From: Oligoflexales bacterium
GTDB taxonomy: Bacteria > Bdellovibrionota_B > Oligoflexia > Oligoflexales > Bog-1112
Direction: 5' to 3'
Assembly (NCBI GenBank): GCA_017985985.1
Contig: JAGNWK010000001.1
Span: 1-64,000, forward strand
DNA length: 64,000 nucleotides
Shown here: positions 56,311 to 64,000 of the stretch, in pieces
Layout: every line of letters starts with the position of its first letter
Numbering within the stretch: the first letter of the stretch is position 1
Position numbers and translations under genes: made by a program
The notes under the pieces: model-generated
Seen by the model: the letters and a program-made list of their open reading frames with translations, nothing else
What the model was told of the DNA's origin: nothing
Databases searched by the model: none

Positions 56311-56653
56311 TTCTTCTTTCTTTCCTTATCTTTTTCCCATATATTTTGAAAAAATTTGTTAAAGCTCGAGACACCTTGGCTACAACTTATGTGTAAAGGC
56401 AAGATGGCTTCGTCGCATCCGGCATCCTCCCGATGACAGCAGTTCTTCATCGCAGAGCCTTGTCATTGCGAGCGAAGCGAAGCAGTCTCCATGTAAAGGT
56501 AAGATGGCTTCGTCGCCTCTGGCTCCTCGCATGGGCTCTAGTCCTCTTAACTCCCCAGTACCTATGAGCAGTTCCTATCAACATGACAAATCGATGAGAC
56601 TGCTATAGAGTGCTGAGGCTGTATACGTCTATTAGTTAAGAAGCGGAAAGCCT
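56311..56653. repeat. Spacer with family C repeats, tRNA-Val to lepA
   Basis: 343 bp without a gene. A 25-bp direct repeat, TGTAAAGGCAAGATGGCTTC plus GTCGC, occurs at 56392-56416 and, with one change, at 56492-56516, exactly 100 bp apart. Between them TCATTGCGAGCGAAGCGAAG at 56462-56481 matches the repeat type between mrdA and rodA. These look like decayed interspersed palindromes. Confidence 0.65.
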
Positions 56654-58459
56654 ATGCAAGACCCTCGGTTTATCAGGAATTTTTGTATTATTGCTCATAT
56701 CGACCATGGGAAGTCGACTCTTGCAGACCGTCTGATTGAGAAGACGGGAACATTGTCCCAGCGAGAGATGCGATCTCAGGTCCTTGATAGTATGGATCTC
56801 GAGCGGGAGCGGGGAATTACGATTAAGGCCCAAACAGCCTCTATGAGTTACCGGGCCAAAGATGGTCAGCTTTATCAACTGAATCTTATCGATACCCCTG
56901 GACATGTCGATTTTAGTTATGAGGTGTCTCGAAGCCTGGCAGCCTGTGAAGGGGCTCTTGTGATCATCGACGCCTCCCAAGGGGTTGAGGCTCAGACACT
57001 TGCCAATGTGAATCTTGCTCTCAAAAATAATCTTATTTTGATCCCTGTCCTTAATAAAATAGATCTACCGAATGCAGATGTGGAGAAAGTTCTAGCCGAT
57101 ATGGAGGAAGAGCTAGCTATCGATCGGAGTGAAGCTCTTATGATCAGTGCCAAGACGGGACTTGGAGTTGCCGAGGTGCTGGAGGCAATTGTTGCACGGA
57201 TTCCGCATCCTGCAGATGCCCCAGACGAGCCATTGAGGGCCTTGATCTTTGATAGTTGGTTTGACCCGTACCTAGGCGCAGTTTCCCTTTGCCGCATCAT
57301 GTCTGGCAGTTTGAAGCTGAAAGGTCAGCTTCAAATGATGTCGACGGGGAAAAAATTTGAAGCCCTGAAGGTCTGTAAACTGACGCCGAAACCTGTCGAC
57401 TGTCCTGAACTTAACAGTGGAGAAGTGGGTTTTGTTTCCGGAGCGATCAAGACAGTTTCGGAGACCAGGGTTGGTGATACGATTACGGAAGCCCTTCGTC
57501 CAGCTGCAGAGTCTCTGAAGGGTTTTGAAAGTGCAAGGCAGATGGTTTTCGGTAGTATATTTCCACTTGATGCGAGTGATTATATTCTTCTCAAAGAGTC
57601 GATCGAGAAGCTGAAATTGAACGATGCGAGTCTTACATCTGAAGTGGAGAACTCCAGTGCGCTGGGTTTTGGGTTCAGGGTAGGCTTTCTTGGTCTTCTT
57701 CATATGGATGTCATCCAAGAAAGACTGGAACGTGAATATAATCTCGAGCTTATTTTCACAGCGCCATCAGTTGCCTTTAAAGTCTTCCTTATGGATCAGA
57801 CCTGCATCACGATTGACAATCCCTCTAAGCTGCCAGATCCTTCTCGCATTGAACGTATTGAAGAGCCCTACGTACGAATGACGGTGTACACCCCAGAAGA
57901 GTTCATTGGGGCAACATTGAAGCTCCTTCAGGAGAAACGAGGGATTCAGAAAGGCCTGGACTATTCTTCTCGTAAGAAGGTGACCATCACGTACGAACTA
58001 CCCATGAGTGAGATGATCTTTGATTTTCATGACAAGCTGAAGAGTCTCTCCAGGGGGTATGCCTCCATGGACTATGAGTTAATCGACTTTAGAGAAGGCG
58101 ATCTCGTTAAGGTTGATATCATGGTCAACCAAGCAACTATTGATGCTTTGTCTTGCATCATTCATCGGAGCCAAGCCCAGTACCGGGGTCGGGCTCTCTG
58201 CAAGAAGCTCAAGGCGACTTTATCTCGCCATATGTTTCAGATTGCTATACAGGCAGCGATTGGGAGTAAAATCATTGCCAGGGAATCTCTTTCTGCTCTG
58301 CGGAAAGATGTGACAGCTAAGTGCTATGGTGGTGATATCAGTCGGAAGCGAAAACTTCTCGAGAAACAAAAGGAAGGTAAGAAGAGGATGAAGTCTGTGG
58401 GCAATGTCGATATTCCACAGGAGGCCTTCCTGTCTATCTTAAGTTTAGATGAGGAATAA
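56654..58459 (+). CDS. lepA: Elongation factor 4 (LepA)
   Basis: 601 residues, standard length. GTPase domain with G1 AHIDHGKST at 13-21, the RGITIKAQT switch, DTPGH, and NKIDL; then domain II, the EF-G-like domains, and the LepA-specific C-terminal domain with CYGGDISRKRKLLEKQKEGKKRM split as CYGGDISRKRKLLE and KQKEGKKRMK. It acts on the ribosome in translation or assembly. The lipoprotein gene overlaps its end by 11 bp. Confidence 0.97.
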   Translation: MQDPRFIRNFCIIAHIDHGKSTLADRLIEKTGTLSQREMRSQVLDSMDLERERGITIKAQTASMSYRAKDGQLYQLNLIDTPGHVDFSYEVSRSLAACEGALVIIDASQGVEAQTLANVNLALKNNLILIPVLNKIDLPNADVEKVLADMEEELAIDRSEALMISAKTGLGVAEVLEAIVARIPHPADAPDEPLRALIFDSWFDPYLGAVSLCRIMSGSLKLKGQLQMMSTGKKFEALKVCKLTPKPVDCPELNSGEVGFVSGAIKTVSETRVGDTITEALRPAAESLKGFESARQMVFGSIFPLDASDYILLKESIEKLKLNDASLTSEVENSSALGFGFRVGFLGLLHMDVIQERLEREYNLELIFTAPSVAFKVFLMDQTCITIDNPSKLPDPSRIERIEEPYVRMTVYTPEEFIGATLKLLQEKRGIQKGLDYSSRKKVTITYELPMSEMIFDFHDKLKSLSRGYASMDYELIDFREGDLVKVDIMVNQATIDALSCIIHRSQAQYRGRALCKKLKATLSRHMFQIAIQAAIGSKIIARESLSALRKDVTAKCYGGDISRKRKLLEKQKEGKKRMKSVGNVDIPQEAFLSILSLDEE

Positions 58460-59642
58460 GGGGAACCATTGCTGCTGGTTGCTGCTTACCGGACTCTTCT
58501 TGGGGTCTTGTGGGATAGACCGTCTCTATATGGCTGCAACTCCTGCTTCTCATAAGTTAGCCTTCGATGTGCAGCTCCGTATGGCGAAGATCTCTTACGA
58601 TAAAAGAGAGTTTAGGAAGGCCTACGAATACGCTGTTACTGCCTACAATATCAATCCTGAGTCGGAGGAAGCCTCACTTACTCTTGGTTATATAGAAATA
58701 AGTTTGGCTGGACTGGATACTTTTTCCCTTATCAAGAAGTCTAGCGAGCTCAGCAAGAAAAAAAGTCAGGCGGAATCTCTTCTTCTAGCAGATGACTCCA
58801 AGCAGAGTGGGGACGACTTATCCGCTTTGAGTGATCTTCTGGGGATCACGGATGAGGAGTTTGCCTTGCTGGGGACGCGTAACGAAGAGGACCCTGAATT
58901 TCCGGTGATAATTCCTGTTTGTGCAGAGGAGGCGCGGAGCACCCTCGAACGTCTTCAGCTTACAACCCATGCCATACAGGTGATTTGTCCGTTTGTAGAT
59001 GAAGATGTTCGCCTTTTGGGGGATTATCGTCATCGCTGTAAACCGGTCAGCTTTAACAGACAGAAGAAAGAGAGTGCTCACTTTCTCTGGGTTCTCAGTC
59101 ATATCCTCGAGGCCTTTGCTTTCCAAAAAGTCCTCAACTTTTCATCGCATGGTCAAGGTAAATCGAACCTTGAACGTAGAGTTGAAAAGCTTAAGGATGT
59201 CGATCTTAGCGACCCTCAAAATATTACCCAACTAGTGAGCAATCTCTCTGGAATCGAATCCCTGCTGCAAAAAGTTCTCCCCATTGCTGGAGCCTGTTCA
59301 GAGGAGTTCCCAACGACACAGATGACAGGCATGATCAATGACCTACTCGCTATCAGCGCCTCCGCTACCAAACTACCTGGCGCCCCAGACAGTATGAGCA
59401 AAGCACTCGCAAAGATTGGCGACAAAATCAAATTGGCGCAAGATGGAGCTGGAAATATCCCGGATATATTCTCGCGACGGAAGGCTTTGAAGAGCGATTT
59501 CACAAAAAGTATAGCTAGCACTTTAAAAGGAAAAATAGAAAGCGTAGATCAGAGTCAGTACAGTTCTGAGGCCCAGAAAAAGCTGTGCTCTTCTCTAGGA
59601 GATATCAGTTCAGGGACGACAAGGCCTAGTTTCTGTACTTAA
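58449..59642 (+). CDS. Lipoprotein with N-terminal TPR-like region
   Basis: 397 residues; ATG lies inside the lepA end. Signal peptide with lipobox FLGSC (Cys21). A TPR-like helical stretch follows (YDKREFRKAYEYAVTAYNIN, about 50-69). The rest is helical with several Cys (CAEEARS, CPFVDEDV, CKPVSF) and no recognised domain. Function unknown. Confidence 0.6.
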   Translation: MRNKGNHCCWLLLTGLFLGSCGIDRLYMAATPASHKLAFDVQLRMAKISYDKREFRKAYEYAVTAYNINPESEEASLTLGYIEISLAGLDTFSLIKKSSELSKKKSQAESLLLADDSKQSGDDLSALSDLLGITDEEFALLGTRNEEDPEFPVIIPVCAEEARSTLERLQLTTHAIQVICPFVDEDVRLLGDYRHRCKPVSFNRQKKESAHFLWVLSHILEAFAFQKVLNFSSHGQGKSNLERRVEKLKDVDLSDPQNITQLVSNLSGIESLLQKVLPIAGACSEEFPTTQMTGMINDLLAISASATKLPGAPDSMSKALAKIGDKIKLAQDGAGNIPDIFSRRKALKSDFTKSIASTLKGKIESVDQSQYSSEAQKKLCSSLGDISSGTTRPSFCT

Positions 59643-59651
59643 GATTGGGAT

Positions 59652-59727
59652 GTCACCCCGAACGAAGTCGAGGGGTCTCGTAGCGGCTCCGTCTCTATTG
59701 AGACCCCTCGACTTCGCTCGGGGTGAC
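59652..59727. repeat. Long palindromic repeat, family C
   Basis: Arms of 28 nt at 59652-59679 and 59700-59727 pair with one mismatch; each holds CGAAGTCGAGGGGTCTC or its complement. The loop is 20 nt. It starts 10 bp after the lipoprotein stop and may act as terminator. The frame reading through it into the ABC gene is not a real N-terminus. Confidence 0.85.
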
Positions 59728-59820
59728 GGAAAAATCGAGTTACAAGGGGAAGTCTTTAGAAGAGGAAGGAAAAACTTCTTTTTCAGGTCCCCCTATCCTC
59801 CTCTAAGCAAAGCTTTGAAG

Positions 59821-60768
59821 ATGAATACATTGAAGGTTTCTCATCTCTTTAAAAGTTATGGCTCTCGTGTTGTCTTAAACGATGTAAATTTTGAATTAAA
59901 ACCTCGCAGTGTTACAGCCGTTTTGGGGCCGAATGGAGCTGGCAAGACGACACTTTTTGATCTTATCTGTGGGTGCAAAGGACCTAGCTTTGGTAAAATT
60001 GAGCTTTTAGGTCGGGACCTAGACAAATCGCCAGAGTCTTATAAAAAATGCATAGGATATCTGCCGGAGCTTCCTCCTCTCTATCCAGAATTTCGTGTGG
60101 AAGAAGCCATCATCTTTGCTGCTAGAATCCATGAGATTCCCAAAGGAAAATTAAAACTTGCTGTGGACAAGGCTTTGAGGAACCTTAACCTAGAGTCTGT
60201 ACGCAAACGAGAAATAGCTAAACTATCGAAGGGTTTTAAACAGCGGGTTGCTTTTGCTCAGGCCATTGTTCATGGCCCTGAACTGATAGTTCTCGATGAG
60301 CCAACAGAGGGTTTAGACCCCATACAGATTGTTGAGGTCAGAAATCTCATCCGGGACTTGGCGCAAGAACATACGGTTCTATTTAGTTCTCACATCCTTT
60401 CTGAAGTTGAGCAGGTCTGTCATGAACTTCTGATCTTAAACAAGGGACGGGTCTTGTTTCAGGGAGGGCTGGCCGATCTGAAGAACAGTCTGCGATCAAG
60501 AATCTCTTATCGGCTGCGTGTTTTTTATGGGGCCGAGAATCTTTTGATGGATTTGTCCACCTGGGCTGGGATGCAGACTTGCTCGATCAAGGAAAGTTCA
60601 GGTGAAGATGGAGAATTGCGCTTTGACTTGAAGCTGTCTCATCAAGAGGATCTGTCTGTTTTTTTACGAGATTTGGTCTTGTTTCTCATGGGGAGGGGCT
60701 ACATCCTGAAAGAGTTAAGTCCTCTTTATGGAAGTTTAGAACAGTTTTTTACACAGGAGTACACGTGA
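59821..60768 (+). CDS. ABC transporter ATPase, GldA-like
   Basis: 315 residues from ATG 59821; the open frame further upstream is translated palindromic repeat and is excluded. Walker A GPNGAGKTT near 38-46, signature LSKGFKQRV, Walker B LIVLDEPTEGLDP. The C-terminal ~90 residues form the extra domain found in CcmA/GldA-type exporters. It overlaps the permease gene (GTGA). Part of a GldAFG-like ABC complex. Confidence 0.88.
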   Translation: MNTLKVSHLFKSYGSRVVLNDVNFELKPRSVTAVLGPNGAGKTTLFDLICGCKGPSFGKIELLGRDLDKSPESYKKCIGYLPELPPLYPEFRVEEAIIFAARIHEIPKGKLKLAVDKALRNLNLESVRKREIAKLSKGFKQRVAFAQAIVHGPELIVLDEPTEGLDPIQIVEVRNLIRDLAQEHTVLFSSHILSEVEQVCHELLILNKGRVLFQGGLADLKNSLRSRISYRLRVFYGAENLLMDLSTWAGMQTCSIKESSGEDGELRFDLKLSHQEDLSVFLRDLVLFLMGRGYILKELSPLYGSLEQFFTQEYT

Positions 60769-61523
60769 TCCGCGTTTTGATAGAGAAAGAGATCTATTGT
60801 GGATTTGCGTCTCTACGCTTCTTCGCCATTTTGTTTTTATTTAGTCTTTTTTCTGGTCTTGCTTTTTTTTATTATACGGACACTTTTATCAGTATCCAGA
60901 GTCAGGCCCTCTCTAAAGGAGGACCGATCTTAAAACCTTCTCAGCTTTTACTTGTCTACTTTGAAGCTTTGCATTTTGTATTTTTGATCATGATCTCAGC
61001 TCTGACCATGGGGGCCTTCACGGAAGAAAAAAAGCAGAACACACTCCGTTTTTTGCAGTCGTCACCTTTGAGCTCTTGGAACCTAGTTTTTAGTAAGTAT
61101 GCAGCTCAGATGCTGTTTATGTCGCTGGCTCTTCTCGTCAGTGCTGTGTATCCCTTGTATCTTCTTTACTATAGCCACTTAGACCCCAACCTTGTTCTGT
61201 GCTCTTATTTGGCAGCGCTGCTTGTCCTGAGTTCCTACACGGCTTTTGGGCTTTGGATGTCTGCTATAGCAAGTTCTCCCCTCACAGCTTTTCTTTTTAC
61301 TTCTTTAGGTCTTTTGTCTTTTTTATTGATGGGCTCATCGTCGGCTTTGTTTAAAGCGTACCCCTGGTTTGAGTCCATTCTCGCGTATCTGGGTTCTTCA
61401 GAACACTATTCTATGATTGCTAAAGGTATATTGACCGTTTCGGATCTTGGTTATTTCTTGTCGACAAGCTCGCTGTATCTTTTCTTCTCTCTACTCAGTT
61501 ATGAAAGTTTACGATGGAAATGA
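60765..61523 (+). CDS. ABC-2-type permease, GldF-like
   Basis: 252 residues from GTG with AGGAG upstream. Six membrane helices with the ABC-2 pattern; LTMGAFTEEKKQNTLRFLQS after the second helix is the usual coupling block of GldF/NosY-type permeases. It overlaps both neighbours. Channel subunit of the GldAFG-like complex. Confidence 0.85.
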   Translation: MIRVLIEKEIYCGFASLRFFAILFLFSLFSGLAFFYYTDTFISIQSQALSKGGPILKPSQLLLVYFEALHFVFLIMISALTMGAFTEEKKQNTLRFLQSSPLSSWNLVFSKYAAQMLFMSLALLVSAVYPLYLLYYSHLDPNLVLCSYLAALLVLSSYTAFGLWMSAIASSPLTAFLFTSLGLLSFLLMGSSSALFKAYPWFESILAYLGSSEHYSMIAKGILTVSDLGYFLSTSSLYLFFSLLSYESLRWK

Positions 61524-62995
61524 AGATTCCGGGATTTGACCGATGCTCTTCAAAGTGTAGAAGTTTGATCTTGAGGTGGAGATCACAGTTCGAGCTGAAC
61601 CGTCAGCTCGGTCAGTTGACCCTTTACATGTTCTCTATCTTCATTTTCATTTTGTTCTCCTTACTTCTTCATAAAGAACGTTTTAATCGGAAAATAGATC
61701 TTACAAGAGATCTGAGCCATACGTTATCCAAAGAAACAGTGAATGTGATCTCTAAGCTCAGAGAGCAAGCGCAGGCTTCTTCTCAATCTCTTCAGGTCCT
61801 CGTGTATGTGAAGGATCCAGAAATTCAGCGAAATATTCAAAGACTTCTTTATCTTTACCAAGAAGCTGGTGCATCTTTCGATCTTGAGTTTCTAGACCCA
61901 ACCATCCATTCCTTGAGAGCGCGACTCGATAAAATCACGACACCTTACAGCATGGTTTTAAAGTGGGATGGAGAAGAAAGTGTTCTTCATCAAGTTAATG
62001 AAGAGAGTCTGACTAATTCCATACTCTATCTTCTTAAGAAGACGAGAGCTAAGAGTGTGTGCTTTACCAGTTCGAATGGGGAGCCCTCTTTGATGGATGA
62101 AAGTCCTCAGGGAATGAAGATACTTGCTGAGCGTTTAAAAAATTTTCGGTATGAAGTCCTAGCGATCCCGTCTTCTTCAAATGCAGAGAATTTGTTTGAG
62201 CAGTGCATGATTCTTGTCGTAGCCAGTCCTCAATTTAATCTGCCTATTTCAGATATTAAAATTTTTAAGGACTACTTGGATAGAGGCCGGTCTATGCTTG
62301 TCATGGTGGATGCCATGCGGCCGACAGATACTTTGAATTCCTTCCTGAGTCTTTATGGACTTGAGTATAGCAATGACTTTATCATTTTGAGGTCAGAGGA
62401 TAAACGGGCGGCTCTGTTTGGTCATAATACGGCTATTATCGATTCTCTTGATAAAGATCATCCTATTACAAAGGCTTTTCTTCAAAATGGTTTTAAAGTA
62501 TTGCAAGTCGCTGAGAGCCGTTCTCTTCGGCTGGTCTCTCGGCCTCAGGAGCAAGCTGATGAACGGGGAGTGGAAGACCCTGTTCGTGTTAAGATTCTAG
62601 CAAGAACATCCGCAAGCAATGTTCAAATTCCTGAGGTGTATACATTAGAGGATTTGAATATGGTTGAAACAAAAGATCTCGGTCATGCTCCTCTGCCTTT
62701 TTTTGCCTTGGCAGAAAAGAAGAACATGAGACTGGCCGTCTTTGGTTCAGCTCAAATGATTTTAAATCAGGGTTTTAATCGCAGAAATAGTAGCGAAATT
62801 ATTCTCAATACGATCAGTTATTTGACGCGTGATGAGGATTACATAGCTCTTAATCCGAAGGCAGAGGATTCTAGTTTGTTTAAAATAGAATCACGGTCGG
62901 ATCTCTATCTTCTGTTGTTTCTCTGTTTTGCTTACCCCTTTCTCTACCTTTTTATGGGCGCTTCTTTTTTGTTTTTCAGGAAAAAATATAGATGA
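61514..62995 (+). CDS. GldG-like auxiliary component of ABC transporter
   Basis: 493 residues: N-terminal helix (about 37-53, TLYMFSIFIFILFSLLL), large periplasmic domain with SHTLSKETVNVISKL, a VCFTSSNGEP beta strand and MLVMVDAMRPTDTLN, and a C-terminal helix near 470-488. This is the GldG/IFT52-like domain layout. In Bacteroidetes GldAFG supports gliding, but homologues are widespread without gliding. Overlaps the next small gene (ATGA). Confidence 0.82.
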   Translation: MEMKIPGFDRCSSKCRSLILRWRSQFELNRQLGQLTLYMFSIFIFILFSLLLHKERFNRKIDLTRDLSHTLSKETVNVISKLREQAQASSQSLQVLVYVKDPEIQRNIQRLLYLYQEAGASFDLEFLDPTIHSLRARLDKITTPYSMVLKWDGEESVLHQVNEESLTNSILYLLKKTRAKSVCFTSSNGEPSLMDESPQGMKILAERLKNFRYEVLAIPSSSNAENLFEQCMILVVASPQFNLPISDIKIFKDYLDRGRSMLVMVDAMRPTDTLNSFLSLYGLEYSNDFIILRSEDKRAALFGHNTAIIDSLDKDHPITKAFLQNGFKVLQVAESRSLRLVSRPQEQADERGVEDPVRVKILARTSASNVQIPEVYTLEDLNMVETKDLGHAPLPFFALAEKKNMRLAVFGSAQMILNQGFNRRNSSEIILNTISYLTRDEDYIALNPKAEDSSLFKIESRSDLYLLLFLCFAYPFLYLFMGASFLFFRKKYR

Positions 62996-63132
62996 AAAAG
63001 TGGAAAGCTAGGATCACTTTTCTTGTTTTTTTACTTATAGTCATTCTGTCCTTGAGCTATTTGGATGAATTTTTATCGTTTGAAAAGGAGCAAAAGAAGA
63101 AAGACGGACCAGAGATTTTTGTTATGCCCTGA
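62992..63132 (+). CDS. 46-residue single-pass membrane protein
   Basis: Starts at ATG 62992 overlapping the GldG-like stop (ATGA), so translational coupling supports it. Basic N-terminus MKKWKAR, one helix (ITFLVFLLIVILSLSYL), then a charged tail (FEKEQKKKDG) ending in FVMP. It may be a small accessory subunit of the GldAFG-like complex. No family recognised. Confidence 0.65.
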   Translation: MKKWKARITFLVFLLIVILSLSYLDEFLSFEKEQKKKDGPEIFVMP

Positions 63133-63180
63133 AGCCTAAACGTGCCCCTCACAAAGAAATTCTCTAATAAAGGGTTTTTT

Positions 63181-64000
63181 ATGAAAAAAATAATGGTGAT
63201 CTTGCTCCTCTGTTCAAGCACTCTCTCGGCGCAGGACGATGCGGTTCAAACAAGTTCTACTTCCGAACTAGGAACCTTGGATTTGGAAACCATCATTCAA
63301 AGAACTATAGTGCACTCTAAGGCTATTGAGAGAGCCCAGCATGATCTCAATGCCCAGGTGGAGAGGACAAGAAGCAATTGGGCTAACGTAGCTCCCAGGG
63401 TTCAAGCCGATTACAACGAGCTTCACTTCAAGGATAAGTTAATCGCCCCATTTGGACCGCAGTCTCTTCTGGTTCGAAACGATAAAAGCAAAACTGGGAC
63501 TCTGTCTATTGTGCAGCCTATTACTGGTCTTTATGCATTGAGTGAGAAAGCTCACTTTGAAGAGGAGCAGAAGCATCTGAGCGAGCTAGATGTGAAAATT
63601 ACGACTAGAGATCTAAGTTTTAGTGTGGCTGAGGTTTATGTGAGGGCCATTCAAGCTAAAAATATGCAGCAGGTTCTCAAGGATTCAGTCTTTGCAGTTG
63701 AACAGCAGAGGGACAATGCTCGAATCCTGGAGAGGGCTGGTCGTATAACTCATGCTGACACACTTCGCTTTGAGCTCGCACTCTCGGAGGCTAAGGCTGC
63801 AGCGAGCAAAGTTCATGCCCAACTCGAAATTCTTAGAGGGCATCTAGCTGAAGTCATTGGGGAGAAGTCGTTGTCTATCGATGCGATCCCAACAAATCTT
63901 CCTGAGCTCAAACAGGATGCCCTTCCTTCACCGGACATTTTGATTGAAGAGGCTCAAAGAACGAGGTTGGATCTTGACAAAGCCAGATCAGCGAAACGAA
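63181..64000 (+). CDS. TolC-family outer-membrane protein, 3' end outside window
   Basis: 273 codons present, open to the window edge. Signal peptide MKKIMVILLLCSSTLSAQ, then the first outer-membrane-efflux repeat with LDLETIIQRTIVHSKAIERA, a SIVQPITGLYAL strand block and helical heptads (FSVAEVYVRAIQAKNMQQVL). It lies 48 bp after the small membrane gene and may belong to the GldAFG-like operon. Confidence 0.85.
   Translation, partial: MKKIMVILLLCSSTLSAQDDAVQTSSTSELGTLDLETIIQRTIVHSKAIERAQHDLNAQVERTRSNWANVAPRVQADYNELHFKDKLIAPFGPQSLLVRNDKSKTGTLSIVQPITGLYALSEKAHFEEEQKHLSELDVKITTRDLSFSVAEVYVRAIQAKNMQQVLKDSVFAVEQQRDNARILERAGRITHADTLRFELALSEAKAAASKVHAQLEILRGHLAEVIGEKSLSIDAIPTNLPELKQDALPSPDILIEEAQRTRLDLDKARSAKR

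Noticed and set aside
59650-59820. N-terminal extension of the GldA-like ATPase
   Set aside because: This part is the translated palindromic repeat; homology begins at the ATG at 59821.

Overview
The window comes from a Gram-negative bacterium of moderate GC content that is probably host-associated. It carries lipoproteins, TolC-type outer-membrane proteins, an RND pump, a Ccm cytochrome c maturation subset and a full rod-shape cluster. Signs of a host-dependent lifestyle are a Tlc/NTT-type nucleotide transporter (48305-49816), oligopeptide and amino-acid importers, an apparently exported lipase joined to an OTU-like cysteine protease domain, a PqaA-like secreted hydrolase, and a cyclase with an N-terminal signal-like segment. 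Spacers contain palindromic repeats of types common in intracellular bacteria. The lineage cannot be fixed from this sequence. An Oligoflexia/Bdellovibrionota-like or other deep proteobacterial intracellular lineage is my guess. GTG and TTG starts are frequent.

Layout. 1-3465: the end of a seven-repeat RCC1-like propeller protein, then the lipase-OTU fusion. 3765-9480: oppABCDF on the minus strand. 9601-17464: ligA, several lipoproteins, a zeta-class GST and NAD kinase. 17464-24942: a membrane-anchored PpiD/SurA-like foldase diverging from mreB-mreC-mreD-mrdA-rodA. 24945-28408: ccmD-ccmE-ccmG, a PilZ protein, a GNAT acetyltransferase and phosphofructokinase, all minus. 28643-33220: a large double-AAA protein with an N-terminal export-like segment, diverging from a class III nucleotide cyclase. 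33232-39713: a methyltransferase, a ClpX-like unfoldase without the zinc domain, a three-gene TrpXYZ-type ABC importer and rarA. 39784-48034 (minus): an uncharacterised operon of two related lipoproteins and a Cys/Trp-repeat protein, followed by a TolC-RND pair with no adjacent adaptor gene. 48305-56163: nucleotide transporter, recA, an APC permease, an Ala/Gly/Pro-rich exported protein, a YceI protein, trmL and a PqaA-like protein. 56234-64000: tRNA-Val, lepA, a lipoprotein, a GldAFG-like ABC cluster with a 46-residue membrane protein, and a TolC-family gene that runs off the end.

How the genes fit together. NTT, Opp, TrpXYZ-type and APC transporters suggest uptake of host nucleotides, peptides and amino acids. 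The Mre/PBP2/RodA cluster keeps the cell rod-shaped. The most novel-looking parts are the lipase-OTU fusion (two predicted enzymatic activities in one exported protein) and the lipoprotein/lipoprotein/Cys-Trp-repeat operon. Three families of short palindromic repeats occupy the spacers and in places interrupt operons (mreC-mreD, mrdA-rodA).
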